Shown piece after piece: positions 16,599 to 24,750 of a stretch of 34,868 nt of DNA (its first letter is position 1; each line of letters begins with the position of its first letter). The notes below the pieces were generated by a model. The model was not told the origin of the DNA. It did not search any database and saw only the letters and a program-made list of their open reading frames with translations. Both the position numbers and the translations under genes were made by a program. This DNA is from Clostridia bacterium (GTDB lineage: Bacteria; Bacillota; Clostridia; Christensenellales; Aristaeellaceae): the NCBI GenBank assembly GCA_017430225.1, contig JAFRNK010000085.1, positions 1-34,868 on the forward strand. Direction: 5' to 3'.

Positions 16599-17546
16599 TT
16601 ACTTGTTTTTCCTCAGGATCTCCTCCGAGGTTTCGGGCTTCCACCAGCCCGTATAAGTGAGCACGGAATGCCTTGACGCGCCGCGGCTGGCCTTGCGCCA
16701 TTCCGAAGGCGTGACCCCAATATTCTGCAGAAAATGCCGGTTGTAGCAGCTCAGGGAAGTATAGCCCACCTGACTTGCTACACCGGCAATACTGTTTCCG
16801 GACGTGCGCAGCAGGCTGCAGCTGGCCGTGATCCGCACCTGGTGCAGAAAATCCAGCGGCGTCGTACCGATCTGCTCATGGAACAGCCGGCGGAAGTGGG
16901 TGGGGCTCAGGTGGCACATCTCCGCCAGGTCTTCCATGGGGAAATTGTTCATATAGTGGCCGTGGATATATTCCAGCGCCGGGGACAGGGAGAGCGTCTG
17001 CTTTTCCGGCGCGGCGGGCCTGCGCATGTACACGCGCAGCAGCCGGGCGACCAGGGACAGCAGCAGGCCGCGCACACAGCTTTGGTAACCCGCCGCCTTT
17101 TCCCGCATCTCTTCCAGGATCGCCTGAACCAGATGGGCCGCCCACGGGTAACTGCCGCCGTCCAGCAGCAGGCAGCCGCTGCTGAGCATCCGATGCAAAG
17201 ACCGGATATCCGGAAGCGCGATCAGCTCCTGGCCCAGGATGCTTTCCACGTCCAGGAAGAGATAGCTCCACAGGCTGAAGGTGTCGGGCGAAGACCAGGA
17301 GGTATGCAGCGCGTGCGGCGCCACGAAAGTGACGGTATCCGTCCCGAAGGCCACTTCCTGGTCTTCGAGGATCATATTGCCGCTGCCAGCGCGGCAGAGG
17401 CCGATTTCCAGGCAGTTATGGAAATGCAGCCGGCTGCTGCGCACCGGGCTGATGCGCCATTCCTCGCCCTGAAGCGCGATCACCGGAAAATCCACCGGCA
17501 GTTCGTAATTGCGGTATTCGGAAATGCAGGTTTTCGGTCTGGCCAC
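16599..17546 (-). CDS. AraC-family transcriptional regulator
   Basis: A 315-residue regulator with an N-terminal cupin-like sensing domain (RLHFHNCLEIGLCRAGSGNM; DTVTFVAPHALHTSW) and a C-terminal double helix-turn-helix (MEDLAEMCHLSPTHFRRLFHEQIG then IAGVASQVGYTSLSCYNRHFLQ, each quoted in part). It most likely activates the divergent LplBC-GH112 operon in response to a sugar. I chose the GTG at 17546: AAAGGGGG lies seven bases upstream, and the only nearby ATG (17579) sits inside a near-perfect -10 box and would precede the transcript. A longer frame from a GTG at 17645 exists but runs through the promoter. Confidence 0.88.
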   Translation of the reverse strand: MARPKTCISEYRNYELPVDFPVIALQGEEWRISPVRSSRLHFHNCLEIGLCRAGSGNMILEDQEVAFGTDTVTFVAPHALHTSWSSPDTFSLWSYLFLDVESILGQELIALPDIRSLHRMLSSGCLLLDGGSYPWAAHLVQAILEEMREKAAGYQSCVRGLLLSLVARLLRVYMRRPAAPEKQTLSLSPALEYIHGHYMNNFPMEDLAEMCHLSPTHFRRLFHEQIGTTPLDFLHQVRITASCSLLRTSGNSIAGVASQVGYTSLSCYNRHFLQNIGVTPSEWRKASRGASRHSVLTYTGWWKPETSEEILRKNK

Positions 17547-17577
17547 GGTGAAGCCCCCTTTTTCCTCATTCGGCTCC

Positions 17578-17606
17578 ATTATATCCGCAATGGTGAAAAC
17601 TGACAA
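17578..17606 (-). promoter_or_regulatory. Promoter of the AraC-family regulator
   Basis: On the minus strand TTGTCA (17606-17601) and TATAAT (17583-17578) are spaced 17 bp apart. The predicted start near 17571 leaves a leader of about 25 nt to the GTG at 17546. Confidence 0.75.
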
Positions 17607-17660
17607 GCAGAAATCATTTTTGCTGTAATTTGGAAACTTTTTCACCGATTTTTGTCTTTT

Positions 17661-17713
17661 TTCAAGATATTAATGGTTGAAATTAGTCAGTCTTGAATAA
17701 AATCTTACTTGAA
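17661..17713. promoter_or_regulatory. Phased TTGAA half-sites, possible AraC-type binding region
   Basis: TTGAA occurs at 17677, 17693 and 17709, exactly 16 bp apart, and its reverse complement TTCAA occurs at 17661, again 16 bp earlier. The last copy is part of the -35 box of the operon promoter. Regular spacing upstream of and touching a promoter suggests regulator half-sites, but the motif is short and AT-rich, so chance is possible. Confidence 0.35.
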
Positions 17714-17737
17714 AAGGCCCCCTTCATACAGTATAAT
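17709..17737 (+). promoter_or_regulatory. Promoter of the LplBC-GH112 operon
   Basis: TTGAAA (17709-17714) and a perfect TATAAT (17732-17737) are 17 bp apart, with a predicted start near 17744 and a leader of about 43 nt. Confidence 0.75.
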
Positions 17738-17786
17738 AATATCAGTTACAAGCCACCGATACACCCCATAGCCGAAGGAGCCGTAT

Positions 17787-18725
17787 ATGCAAAAGGTGCC
17801 GTCTCAGCGAAAAAAGAAAGCGCTGTCCCTGTATTTCAAGGACAACTGGCAGATGTACGCCATGCTGCTGGTACCCATTGCTTTTGTCATTATCTTCAAA
17901 TATGCCGCCTATCCCGGCCTGCGCATCGCCTTCATGAACTATAAACCGGCCAAAGGCTATGCCGGCAGCCCCTGGGTGGGTTTTGAGATTTTTGATAAGA
18001 TTTTCAAAGATAAGGATTTCCTGAGAGCCCTTAAAAACAGCCTGGTGTTCAATTTTCTGGACCTGCTGATCGGCTTCCCGGTGCCCATCATCCTGGCGCT
18101 GCTGCTCAACGAGCTGCGCTTCCAGCGTTATAAAAAACTCAGCCAGACGATCCTGTACCTGCCCCACTTTTTAAGTTGGGTCATCATCGCCAACGTGGCG
18201 CTGAACCTGTTCAAGCCCCAGACCGGCCTGGTGAACATCCTGATGATGAACGCGGGCTGGATCGACCGGGGCATACCATTCCTGACCGAAAAATGGCACT
18301 GGGCCGCCACCTACCTGCTGATCGGTGTATGGCAGAATATGGGCTGGGGCTCCATCATCTACCTGGCCGCCATCACCGGCATCAGCCCGGACCTTTATGA
18401 AGCCGCCACCATTGACGGCGCCGGCCGCCTGCGCAAGATCTGGAATGTCACCCTGCCCTGCATCCGCGGCACCATGGTCACCCTGCTGATCATGAATCTG
18501 GGCCGTGTAATGGGCAGTAACTTCGAGCGCCTGGACTCCTTCGGCAACGTACAGGTGAAGGAATTCCAGTACCAGCTGGCCATCTACATCTATGAAAAAG
18601 GCCTCGCGGGCGGCAACTTCAGCCGCGCGACTGCCGTTGGCCTGTTCCAGTCCCTGGTGGGCCTCATCCTGGTGCTGACCTCCGACCGCGTCTCCAAGGC
18701 GCTGGGCGAAGACGGCCTGCTGTAA
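17787..18725 (+). CDS. Carbohydrate ABC transporter permease, LplB type
   Basis: A 312-residue membrane subunit of a carbohydrate importer. The basic N-terminus (MQKVPSQRKKK) precedes the first membrane segment MYAMLLVPIAFVIIFKY. LplB-type hallmarks are YPGLRIAFMNYKPAKG, the outer loop VGFEIFDKIFKDKDFLRALKNSL, LPIILALLLNEL-like GFPVPIILALLLNELRF, QTILYLPHFLSWVIIA, and the coupling helix LYEAATIDGAGRLRKIWNVTLP. It is the first gene of the operon, 61 bp from the start of the AraC-regulated promoter region. No ATPase subunit is encoded nearby. Confidence 0.9.
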   Translation: MQKVPSQRKKKALSLYFKDNWQMYAMLLVPIAFVIIFKYAAYPGLRIAFMNYKPAKGYAGSPWVGFEIFDKIFKDKDFLRALKNSLVFNFLDLLIGFPVPIILALLLNELRFQRYKKLSQTILYLPHFLSWVIIANVALNLFKPQTGLVNILMMNAGWIDRGIPFLTEKWHWAATYLLIGVWQNMGWGSIIYLAAITGISPDLYEAATIDGAGRLRKIWNVTLPCIRGTMVTLLIMNLGRVMGSNFERLDSFGNVQVKEFQYQLAIYIYEKGLAGGNFSRATAVGLFQSLVGLILVLTSDRVSKALGEDGLL

Positions 18726-18740
18726 GGGAGGGATCATGCA

Positions 18741-19649
18741 ATGACGACTGTACCCGCTGAAAACAAAAAATCCCTCTTCAAGGGCGTCAATCGCGCACGC
18801 GTGAGTGATTTTGTGATCGCTTTCATTATCCTGCTGCTCTCCCTGACCTGTATTGTGCCTTTCCTTCACATCGCGGCCAAGAGTATTTCAAGTAACACCG
18901 CCGTGCTGTCCAAGCGCGTATACCTCCTGCCCAAGGGGCTGAACTTCGACGCTTACATATCCATTTTCCGGGATGGACAGCTGACGCATTCCATGGTGTA
19001 TACGATCTGGATGACTTTCCTTTTCACCGTCATCGGCCTGATCGTCACCGTACTGGCGGCCTATCCGCTGGCGCGGCGTGAGCTGAAGGGACGCTCGGTC
19101 ATCGCCTTCATCATCATGTTCACCATGTACTTCAGCGCCGGCCTGATCCCGGAATACCTGCTGTACAAAGACCTGAAACTCCTCAATACCATGTGGGTGC
19201 TGGTGCTGCCGCTTTCCTTCTCGCCCTACAACATGCTGATCATGCGTTCGTTCATCCGGTCCACCATCCCGGACAGCCTGTATGAAGCGGCAAACCTGGA
19301 CGGAGCGGACCATTTCCAGATCCTGGTGCGCGTTGTGCTGCCGCTCTCAAAGCCTATTCTGGCCACGCTGGCGCTGTTCTACGCCGTCGGCCGCTGGAAC
19401 GCCTACGCGGACGCCAAGTACTACATCACCACCAAGGCCCTGCAGCCGCTGCAGTACCTGCTGAGCAATATGGTGCTCAACTCCGGCCAGGACGCTTTCA
19501 GCCTTTCCGAAGCCGCCGCCGTGGAAAGCACCCCCGAAGTCCTTCAGGCTGCCGTGGTCATGTTTGCCACCCTGCCCATTCTGGTGGTCTATCCCTTCGT
19601 ACAGAAATACTTCGTGCAGGGCACCATGATCGGCGCGGTCAAAGGCTGA
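18741..19649 (+). CDS. Carbohydrate ABC transporter permease, LplC type
   Basis: The partner permease, 302 residues. It has the LplC pattern: a first segment ending CIVPFLHIAAKSISS, then YLLPKGLNFDAYISIF, AAYPLARRELKGRS, MYFSAGLIPEYLLYKDLKLL, PYNMLIMRSFIRSTIPDSL, the coupling helix YEAANLDGADHFQILVRVVLPLSKP, and a C-terminal QKYFVQGTMIGAVKG (each quoted in part). Several of these stretches are characteristic of the subfamily that works with very large binding proteins, and one is encoded next. Spacing from the previous gene is 15 bp with GGGAGGG as ribosome binding site. Confidence 0.91.
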   Translation: MTTVPAENKKSLFKGVNRARVSDFVIAFIILLLSLTCIVPFLHIAAKSISSNTAVLSKRVYLLPKGLNFDAYISIFRDGQLTHSMVYTIWMTFLFTVIGLIVTVLAAYPLARRELKGRSVIAFIIMFTMYFSAGLIPEYLLYKDLKLLNTMWVLVLPLSFSPYNMLIMRSFIRSTIPDSLYEAANLDGADHFQILVRVVLPLSKPILATLALFYAVGRWNAYADAKYYITTKALQPLQYLLSNMVLNSGQDAFSLSEAAAVESTPEVLQAAVVMFATLPILVVYPFVQKYFVQGTMIGAVKG

Positions 19650-19712
19650 CACATCTCCAACACATTGAATTTTGGGGCGCTGCCCTGAAAAAATAAAGGA
19701 GGAAATAACTCT

Positions 19713-21347
19713 ATGAAGAAGCTGCTTGCTATGCTACTGGTACTGTCCATGCTGCTGGGCCTGGCTGTCATCGCGCAGGCTGATGTGCCCGCTGACTGGG
19801 AGCCCTTCGCCGAGCGCGTGAAGATCACCGTGCCCGTGTATGACCGCTCCAAGGCCGGCTATCCCGCCGTGGACGACAACTACTGGACCCAGTGGATTCA
19901 GAAGGAATTCGGCGACAAGTACAACATCGACGTGCAGTACGTGGCCATCCCCCGCGGCGACGTTATGATGAAGTACAGCACCCTCATCGCGGCCGACGAG
20001 ACTCCCACCATCCTGATGGAATACGACTATCCCAAGGTTGCGCAGTGGGCCAACGACGGTGCCATGACCACCATCAACCTGGATGACTTCGCCAAGGTTG
20101 CCCCCACTTTCTACCAGGCCATGGTTGACCACAACCAGCTGGGCTATACCGACATCAACGGCGAGACCTATTTCGTTCTGACCGAGCGTCCCTACTATGA
20201 CACCACCTTCGCATTCGCCACCTTCGTCCGTATGGACTGGCTGCGCCAGGTCGGCTATGACCATGTGCCCCAGAACTACGAAGAGCAGAAGGATGCCCTC
20301 AACAAGATGATCGCCGCCGGCATCACCAAGCAGCCCCTGAGCACCGGTATCCCCACCGCGGCTTACATCGCCAACTTCGGCTACCGTGATTTCCCCGTGA
20401 GCGATGAAGGCGAAAAAGAATGGGCGATGCACTCCTCCCTGGGCACCCCCTGCTTCCCCTGGTATCCCACAGAGCGCATGCTCAAACGCCTGAACGATGA
20501 GTATCACATGGGCTGGTATTCCAGCGAGTTCGATCTTGAAAAGAACAGCTCCGGCGCTGCCACCGACCAGACCCAGACCGATTTCATCAACGGCCTGACC
20601 TATTCCTATGGCGGCTACATCGCCAGCAACATGGCCTGGCTGACCGCGTTCTATGAGAACAATCCCGATGCCGAACTGGCCATCGCCAGCCCCTACGGCG
20701 GCATTGAAGAAGGCGTCAACACCGGCTGCATCCGCGCCGACAACCCCTTCGGCATGATCGTCGGCTTCTCCAGCAAAGCAACCGAAGACCAGCTGAAAGC
20801 TGCCTGGATGCTCATGGAGTGGATGATCCAGCCCGAAAACCTGTTCGTGCTTGAAAACGGCGTGGAAGGCGAGACCTACAAGCTGGGCGAAGATGGCCTG
20901 CCCGTCATGCTCGACTACACTGGCGAACACATGATGAACCACAACAACAACATCGACATGACCTGCCTCGTGCATGCCTCAAAGAAGGTCGGCACCATCG
21001 AGCAGACCATCGCTCAGATGAGCCCCGTCGGTCTGCCGCAGGACTTCACCCAGGCCCTGATCGACAACTACTACCAGCTGCGCGCCATCGCCGATGAAGG
21101 CAAGGCCTATTCTGACCCCATCTTCGCCGTAGCGATCGAGAGCGAATCCGAATACAGCGCCACCCTGCTCAGCCTGTGGCAGGAATACTATGCCAAGCTG
21201 ATCAAGTGCGATCCCGCTGAGTTCGATGCCCTGTTTGCCGAATACAGCCAGGCCTTCCTGGATGCCGGCTATCAGGAGATCATGGACGAGCGCCTGGCGG
21301 CCTTCGAAGCTGGCAACACCACACGCCTGCCCGCTTCCGCCAAATAA
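19713..21347 (+). CDS. Large carbohydrate-binding protein of ABC importer (LplA type)
   Basis: A 544-residue exported binding protein of the long LplA-like class, about 120 residues longer than the family 1 protein in this window. The signal peptide MKKLLAMLLVLSMLLGLAVIA ends near A-Q-A and has no lipobox. Mature features include YDRSKAGYPAVDDNYWTQWI, PRGDVMMKYSTLIAADETPT, FVRMDWLRQVGYDHVPQNYEE (each typical of the class) and a C-terminal helix-rich tail. It probably delivers the disaccharide that the following GH112 enzyme cleaves. AAAGGAGG is placed ten bases before the ATG. A GC-rich hairpin follows it, as with the other two binding-protein genes here. Confidence 0.88.
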   Translation: MKKLLAMLLVLSMLLGLAVIAQADVPADWEPFAERVKITVPVYDRSKAGYPAVDDNYWTQWIQKEFGDKYNIDVQYVAIPRGDVMMKYSTLIAADETPTILMEYDYPKVAQWANDGAMTTINLDDFAKVAPTFYQAMVDHNQLGYTDINGETYFVLTERPYYDTTFAFATFVRMDWLRQVGYDHVPQNYEEQKDALNKMIAAGITKQPLSTGIPTAAYIANFGYRDFPVSDEGEKEWAMHSSLGTPCFPWYPTERMLKRLNDEYHMGWYSSEFDLEKNSSGAATDQTQTDFINGLTYSYGGYIASNMAWLTAFYENNPDAELAIASPYGGIEEGVNTGCIRADNPFGMIVGFSSKATEDQLKAAWMLMEWMIQPENLFVLENGVEGETYKLGEDGLPVMLDYTGEHMMNHNNNIDMTCLVHASKKVGTIEQTIAQMSPVGLPQDFTQALIDNYYQLRAIADEGKAYSDPIFAVAIESESEYSATLLSLWQEYYAKLIKCDPAEFDALFAEYSQAFLDAGYQEIMDERLAAFEAGNTTRLPASAK

Positions 21348-21362
21348 TCCAACTAACTCCTC

Positions 21363-21390
21363 GGGGCCGGGGCCACATGGCTCCGGCCCC
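21363..21390 (+). terminator. Attenuating hairpin after the LplA-type gene
   Basis: GGGGCCGGGGCC (21363-21374) pairs with GGCTCCGGCCCC (21379-21390) with one G-U pair and an ACAT loop, followed by TTTC. The next gene starts only 37 bp later with no promoter, so this probably tunes rather than ends transcription. Confidence 0.65.
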
Positions 21391-21427
21391 TTTCAAAAGA
21401 ACACTTCCGCAAAGGAGAACAAAGATC

Positions 21428-23575
21428 ATGAGCACACAGACGCGCGGGGATTTCACACTGCCCGGCGAAGCGGGTTATGAACAGCTGACACTGGAGCTGG
21501 CGAAAAAATGGGGCGCCGACGTCATCCGTGACAGCGACGGCACCAAGCTCTCTCCCGAAATCGTGGAAGCGGGCTACCGCATTTATTCCACCATCTGCAT
21601 CATCCGGGAGCATAACGCCTTTGCGGAGAAGCATCCCGACGCGCAGCAGCAGTGCTTCCTGTGCTCCGATCCCGTGACCGCGGCGGGCGATACTGTGGTC
21701 ATTGCACCGCTGGACGGTTATTATGACGAGCAGTTCCAGCTGAACGACGGTCCGGACGCCCTGCCTTACTGGCAAGTATGGGACCGCACGGCAGATATGG
21801 AAGTGCCCCGCGGCCGCTGGACGTACAAAGACGGGAAAATCATCGTCGCCGGCTGCGAGCCCTGGCACCGCTATACGGCTTCTTTCCTGTGCTGGCGCAT
21901 CTGGGAAGAGATCAACATGTACAACCACACGACCAACCACTGGACGAGCGAGCACCTGCGCCAACTGGACCCCCGCCATCCCCTGGCCTGGGAGTACCTG
22001 AAAGACTGGCTCAACCGCTGGTGCGAGAACAACCCGCAGACCAACGTGATCCGCCTGACCTCGCTGTTCTACAACTTCGTGTGGATTTTCGGCATCGACC
22101 TGCGCCGCCGCACCCGGTTCGTGGACTGGGGCAGCTACGACTTTACCGTCAGCCCTGCCGCTCTTGCCGCCTTTGAGCGGGAATACGGTTATGCCCTGAC
22201 CGCGGAGGACTTCATCCATCAGGGCAGGCTGCAGGCCACCCACCGGCCGCCCACGCCACACAAACGGGATTACATGGACTTCATCCAGCGCTTTGTCGCG
22301 GACAAGGCCCGCGAACTGGTGGAGATCATCCACAGCCACGGCAAGCAGGCCTATGTGTTCTACGACGACAGCTGGGTGGGCATGGAGCCCTACGGGAAAT
22401 ATTTTGCGTCCATCGGCTTCGACGGGCTGATCAAGTGCGTCTTTTCCGGCTTTGAATGCCGTCTCTGCGCCGGCGCCGACGTGCCGGTGCACGAACTGCG
22501 CTTCCATCCCTACCTGTTCCCGGTCGGCCTGGGCGGGCTGCCCACCTTCATGGAAGGCGGACATCCGGAAAAAGACGCCCTCGACTACTGGCTGCACGTG
22601 CGCCGCGCGCTGCTGCGCCAGAGCGTGGACCGCATCGGTCTGGGCGGGTACCTGCATCTGACCGAGGGCTTCCCCGAGTTTACCGAGACCATCGCGCAGA
22701 TGGCGGACCAGTTCCGGCAGATCAAGGCCCTGCACGCCCACGGCGCGCCGGCGATACTGCCGATCCGGGTCGCGGTCCTGCATACCTGGGGCGCTTTGCG
22801 CAGCTGGACACTGTCCGGGCACTTCCACGAAACCGACGGGAACATCCTGATCCACATCAATGAAGCGCTCTCCGGCCTGCCGGTCGACGTGAAATTCATC
22901 AGTTTCGAGGACGTGAAGAACGGCGCGCTGAAGGACACGGACGTGCTGATCAACGCAGGCCGCGCGGGCGACGCCTGGAGCGGCGGCGACGCCTGGAAGG
23001 ACGCCTCTTTGATAGCGGAGATCACCCGCTTCGTCTATGAAGGCGGATGCCTGGTCGGCGCGGGCGAACCTTCCGCCGCCCCGGACGGGGATACCTGCCT
23101 GAGGCTCGCGCACATTTTCGGCGTCGACGTGGACGATGGCTCCTACGCCTGCCACGCGCCGTGGGCTTTCGATCCGGAAGAAGCGCCTTTCCCGGTCTGC
23201 CGCGAAGCGCTGGCGAAGAAACCCGGCGTGCGCCTGACCGGACCGGACACCCGTGTGCTCTGCGCCGCGGACGGCCTTCCCCAGCTGACGCTGCACGCCT
23301 TCGGCCAAGGCCAGGCGGCCTACCTGAGCGGCTTCGCCTACAGCCCTGCCGCCGCGCGGATGCTCCTGGACCTGCTGCTGTACATGACCGGACAGGACGG
23401 CACAGCGGCGGCCATCGCCGGCCATCCCCTGGTCGAAGCCGCCTGGTACCCGGCGGACAGCACCCTGGCGATCCTGAACAACAGCGGCGAAGCCATTGAA
23501 ACGACCGTCTCCTGCCCCGGCGGCAGCGTCAAGGTCTCCCTCGCCCCGCTGGAAACCCGGATCCAAAAAATCTGA
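21428..23575 (+). CDS. GH112-family beta-galactoside phosphorylase
   Basis: A 715-residue cytoplasmic phosphorylase of the galacto-N-biose/lacto-N-biose phosphorylase family, which splits beta-galactosides with phosphate to give galactose 1-phosphate. Family stretches are KWGADVIRDSDGTKLSPEI (about 27-45), YNHTTNHW (165-172), NPQTNVIRLTSLFYNF (202-217), VDWGSYDFTVSPAAL (232-246), and FYDDSWVGMEPY (311-322), where Asp314 aligns with the catalytic acid of the Bifidobacterium enzyme. A beta/alpha glutaminase-like domain and a beta-sandwich tail follow. Compared with my memory of bifidobacterial enzymes, the segments around VDW...TVSP, QATHRPP and VFSGFECRL differ. The substrate may be a galactosyl-rhamnose or another beta-galactoside, rather than lacto-N-biose or galacto-N-biose. 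GGAGAAC precedes the ATG. Confidence 0.88.
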   Translation: MSTQTRGDFTLPGEAGYEQLTLELAKKWGADVIRDSDGTKLSPEIVEAGYRIYSTICIIREHNAFAEKHPDAQQQCFLCSDPVTAAGDTVVIAPLDGYYDEQFQLNDGPDALPYWQVWDRTADMEVPRGRWTYKDGKIIVAGCEPWHRYTASFLCWRIWEEINMYNHTTNHWTSEHLRQLDPRHPLAWEYLKDWLNRWCENNPQTNVIRLTSLFYNFVWIFGIDLRRRTRFVDWGSYDFTVSPAALAAFEREYGYALTAEDFIHQGRLQATHRPPTPHKRDYMDFIQRFVADKARELVEIIHSHGKQAYVFYDDSWVGMEPYGKYFASIGFDGLIKCVFSGFECRLCAGADVPVHELRFHPYLFPVGLGGLPTFMEGGHPEKDALDYWLHVRRALLRQSVDRIGLGGYLHLTEGFPEFTETIAQMADQFRQIKALHAHGAPAILPIRVAVLHTWGALRSWTLSGHFHETDGNILIHINEALSGLPVDVKFISFEDVKNGALKDTDVLINAGRAGDAWSGGDAWKDASLIAEITRFVYEGGCLVGAGEPSAAPDGDTCLRLAHIFGVDVDDGSYACHAPWAFDPEEAPFPVCREALAKKPGVRLTGPDTRVLCAADGLPQLTLHAFGQGQAAYLSGFAYSPAAARMLLDLLLYMTGQDGTAAAIAGHPLVEAAWYPADSTLAILNNSGEAIETTVSCPGGSVKVSLAPLETRIQKI

Positions 23576-23649
23576 GTCAGGCAATTATTTCTGCCTATTC
23601 CTCATGCTTTTTGCCTTGCGTGTCCCACTACAAATAAAGGAGCCCGCCT

Positions 23650-24636
23650 ATGTATACGCCCGCACAAGACCGTTACCAGCACATGACCTACCGCCGCTGC
23701 GGCAACAGCGGCATCCAGCTGCCGATGCTCTCCCTGGGCCTCTGGCACAACTTCGGCGACATCACGCCCTTCGAAACGCAGCAGGCTATTCTGCGCGCCG
23801 CTTTCGATACCGGCATCACGCATTTCGATCTGGCGAACAATTACGGTCCGCCCGCGGGTGAAGCCGAGCGCAATTTCGGCCGCCATATGGACACGGACTG
23901 GCGCCCGCACCGGGACGAGCTGATCATTTCCACCAAGGCCGGCTACGGCATGTGGGACGGCCCCTACGGCGACTGGGGCAGCCGCAAGTACCTGATTGCC
24001 AGCCTGGACCAGAGCCTGAAACGGATGCACCTGGACTATGTGGATATCTTCTATCACCACCGTCCGGACCCCGATACGCCGCTTGAAGAAACCATGGGCG
24101 CGCTCGACTACATCGTGCGCAGCGGCAAGGCGCTGTACGTGGGCATCAGCAATTACGGCCCGGAGCAGGCGAAAAAAGCTTTCACCATGCTGCGGGAAAT
24201 GGGCACCCCATGCCTGATCCACCAGCCGCGCTACAACATGTTCGACCGGCGGCCCGAGCAGGGCCTCACCGACGTGCTGCGGGAGGAAAAAGTCGGCTGC
24301 ATCTGCTTCAGTCCTCTCGCGGGCGGCCTGCTGACCGGCAAATACCTGAACGGCATTCCCGCCGGCTCACGCATCGACCACGACCCGCGCTTCCTGAAGC
24401 CCGACAGCCTGACGGAAGACAACATCCGCAAAACACGGGCGCTGAAAGCCATCGCCGACGCGCGCGGGCAGAAACTGCATCACCTAGCGCTGCAGTGGGT
24501 GCTGCGCGACCCGGTGATCACCTCCGCCCTGATCGGCGCCAGCCGTCCGGAGCAGATCATCGACAACGCCTCCATCGTCAACGCTCCGCCGCTGACCGAA
24601 GCGGAACTCCGGCAGATCGACGAAGCACTGGCGTAA
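23650..24636 (+). CDS. Aldo/keto reductase, YghZ/GpR type
   Basis: A 328-residue NADPH-dependent oxidoreductase of the YghZ branch (L-glyceraldehyde 3-phosphate reductase; related enzymes also reduce methylglyoxal or lactaldehyde). The catalytic tetrad is visible: Asp60 and Tyr65 (HFDLANNYGPP), Lys96 (IISTKAGYGMWDGPYGDWG) and His136/137 (FYHHRPD). SRKYLIASLDQSLKRMHLDYVD and CFSPLAGGLLTGKYL are typical of the subfamily. AAAGGAG precedes the ATG. It lies 74 bp after the GH112 gene without a clear terminator between, so it is probably co-transcribed. Its role may be reduction of a short sugar-derived aldehyde, but this is only inferred from context. Confidence 0.88.
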   Translation: MYTPAQDRYQHMTYRRCGNSGIQLPMLSLGLWHNFGDITPFETQQAILRAAFDTGITHFDLANNYGPPAGEAERNFGRHMDTDWRPHRDELIISTKAGYGMWDGPYGDWGSRKYLIASLDQSLKRMHLDYVDIFYHHRPDPDTPLEETMGALDYIVRSGKALYVGISNYGPEQAKKAFTMLREMGTPCLIHQPRYNMFDRRPEQGLTDVLREEKVGCICFSPLAGGLLTGKYLNGIPAGSRIDHDPRFLKPDSLTEDNIRKTRALKAIADARGQKLHHLALQWVLRDPVITSALIGASRPEQIIDNASIVNAPPLTEAELRQIDEALA

Positions 24637-24654
24637 ATCACAGTTTACCATGAT

Positions 24655-24702
24655 AACAGCCCTCATCCAACGCATCATAGGCGTTACGGATGAGGGCTGT
24701 TT
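24655..24702. terminator. Strong terminator of the GH112 operon
   Basis: AACAGCCCTCATCC (24655-24668) pairs perfectly over 14 bp with GGATGAGGGCTGTT (24688-24701), and the inner AACG/CGTT can pair as well. A short T-run follows. It separates the plus-strand operon from the convergent ATPase gene and could work in both directions. Confidence 0.85.
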
Positions 24703-24714
24703 TGACTTGATGAT

Positions 24715-24750
24715 AATGCTAATCGTTCTCGAAATGCTAATCATTCTCGA
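24715..24750. repeat. 18-bp tandem duplication at the 3' end of the ATPase gene
   Basis: AATGCTAATCGTTCTCGA (24715-24732) is followed directly by a copy (24733-24750) differing only at one base (G to A). The copy nearer the gene contains the last codons and the TAG stop of the minus-strand ATPase; the other is a post-stop remnant. The repeat length is a multiple of three. Confidence 0.85.

Noticed and set aside
17577-17579. ATG at 17579 as the start of the AraC regulator
   Set aside because: It lies inside the TATAAT box of the gene's own promoter, upstream of the predicted transcript start; the GTG at 17546 has a proper ribosome binding site.
21353-23584. A 743-codon open frame on the minus strand opposite the GH112 gene
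   Set aside because: Same reason: complete mirror of a well-supported gene, no start signals.
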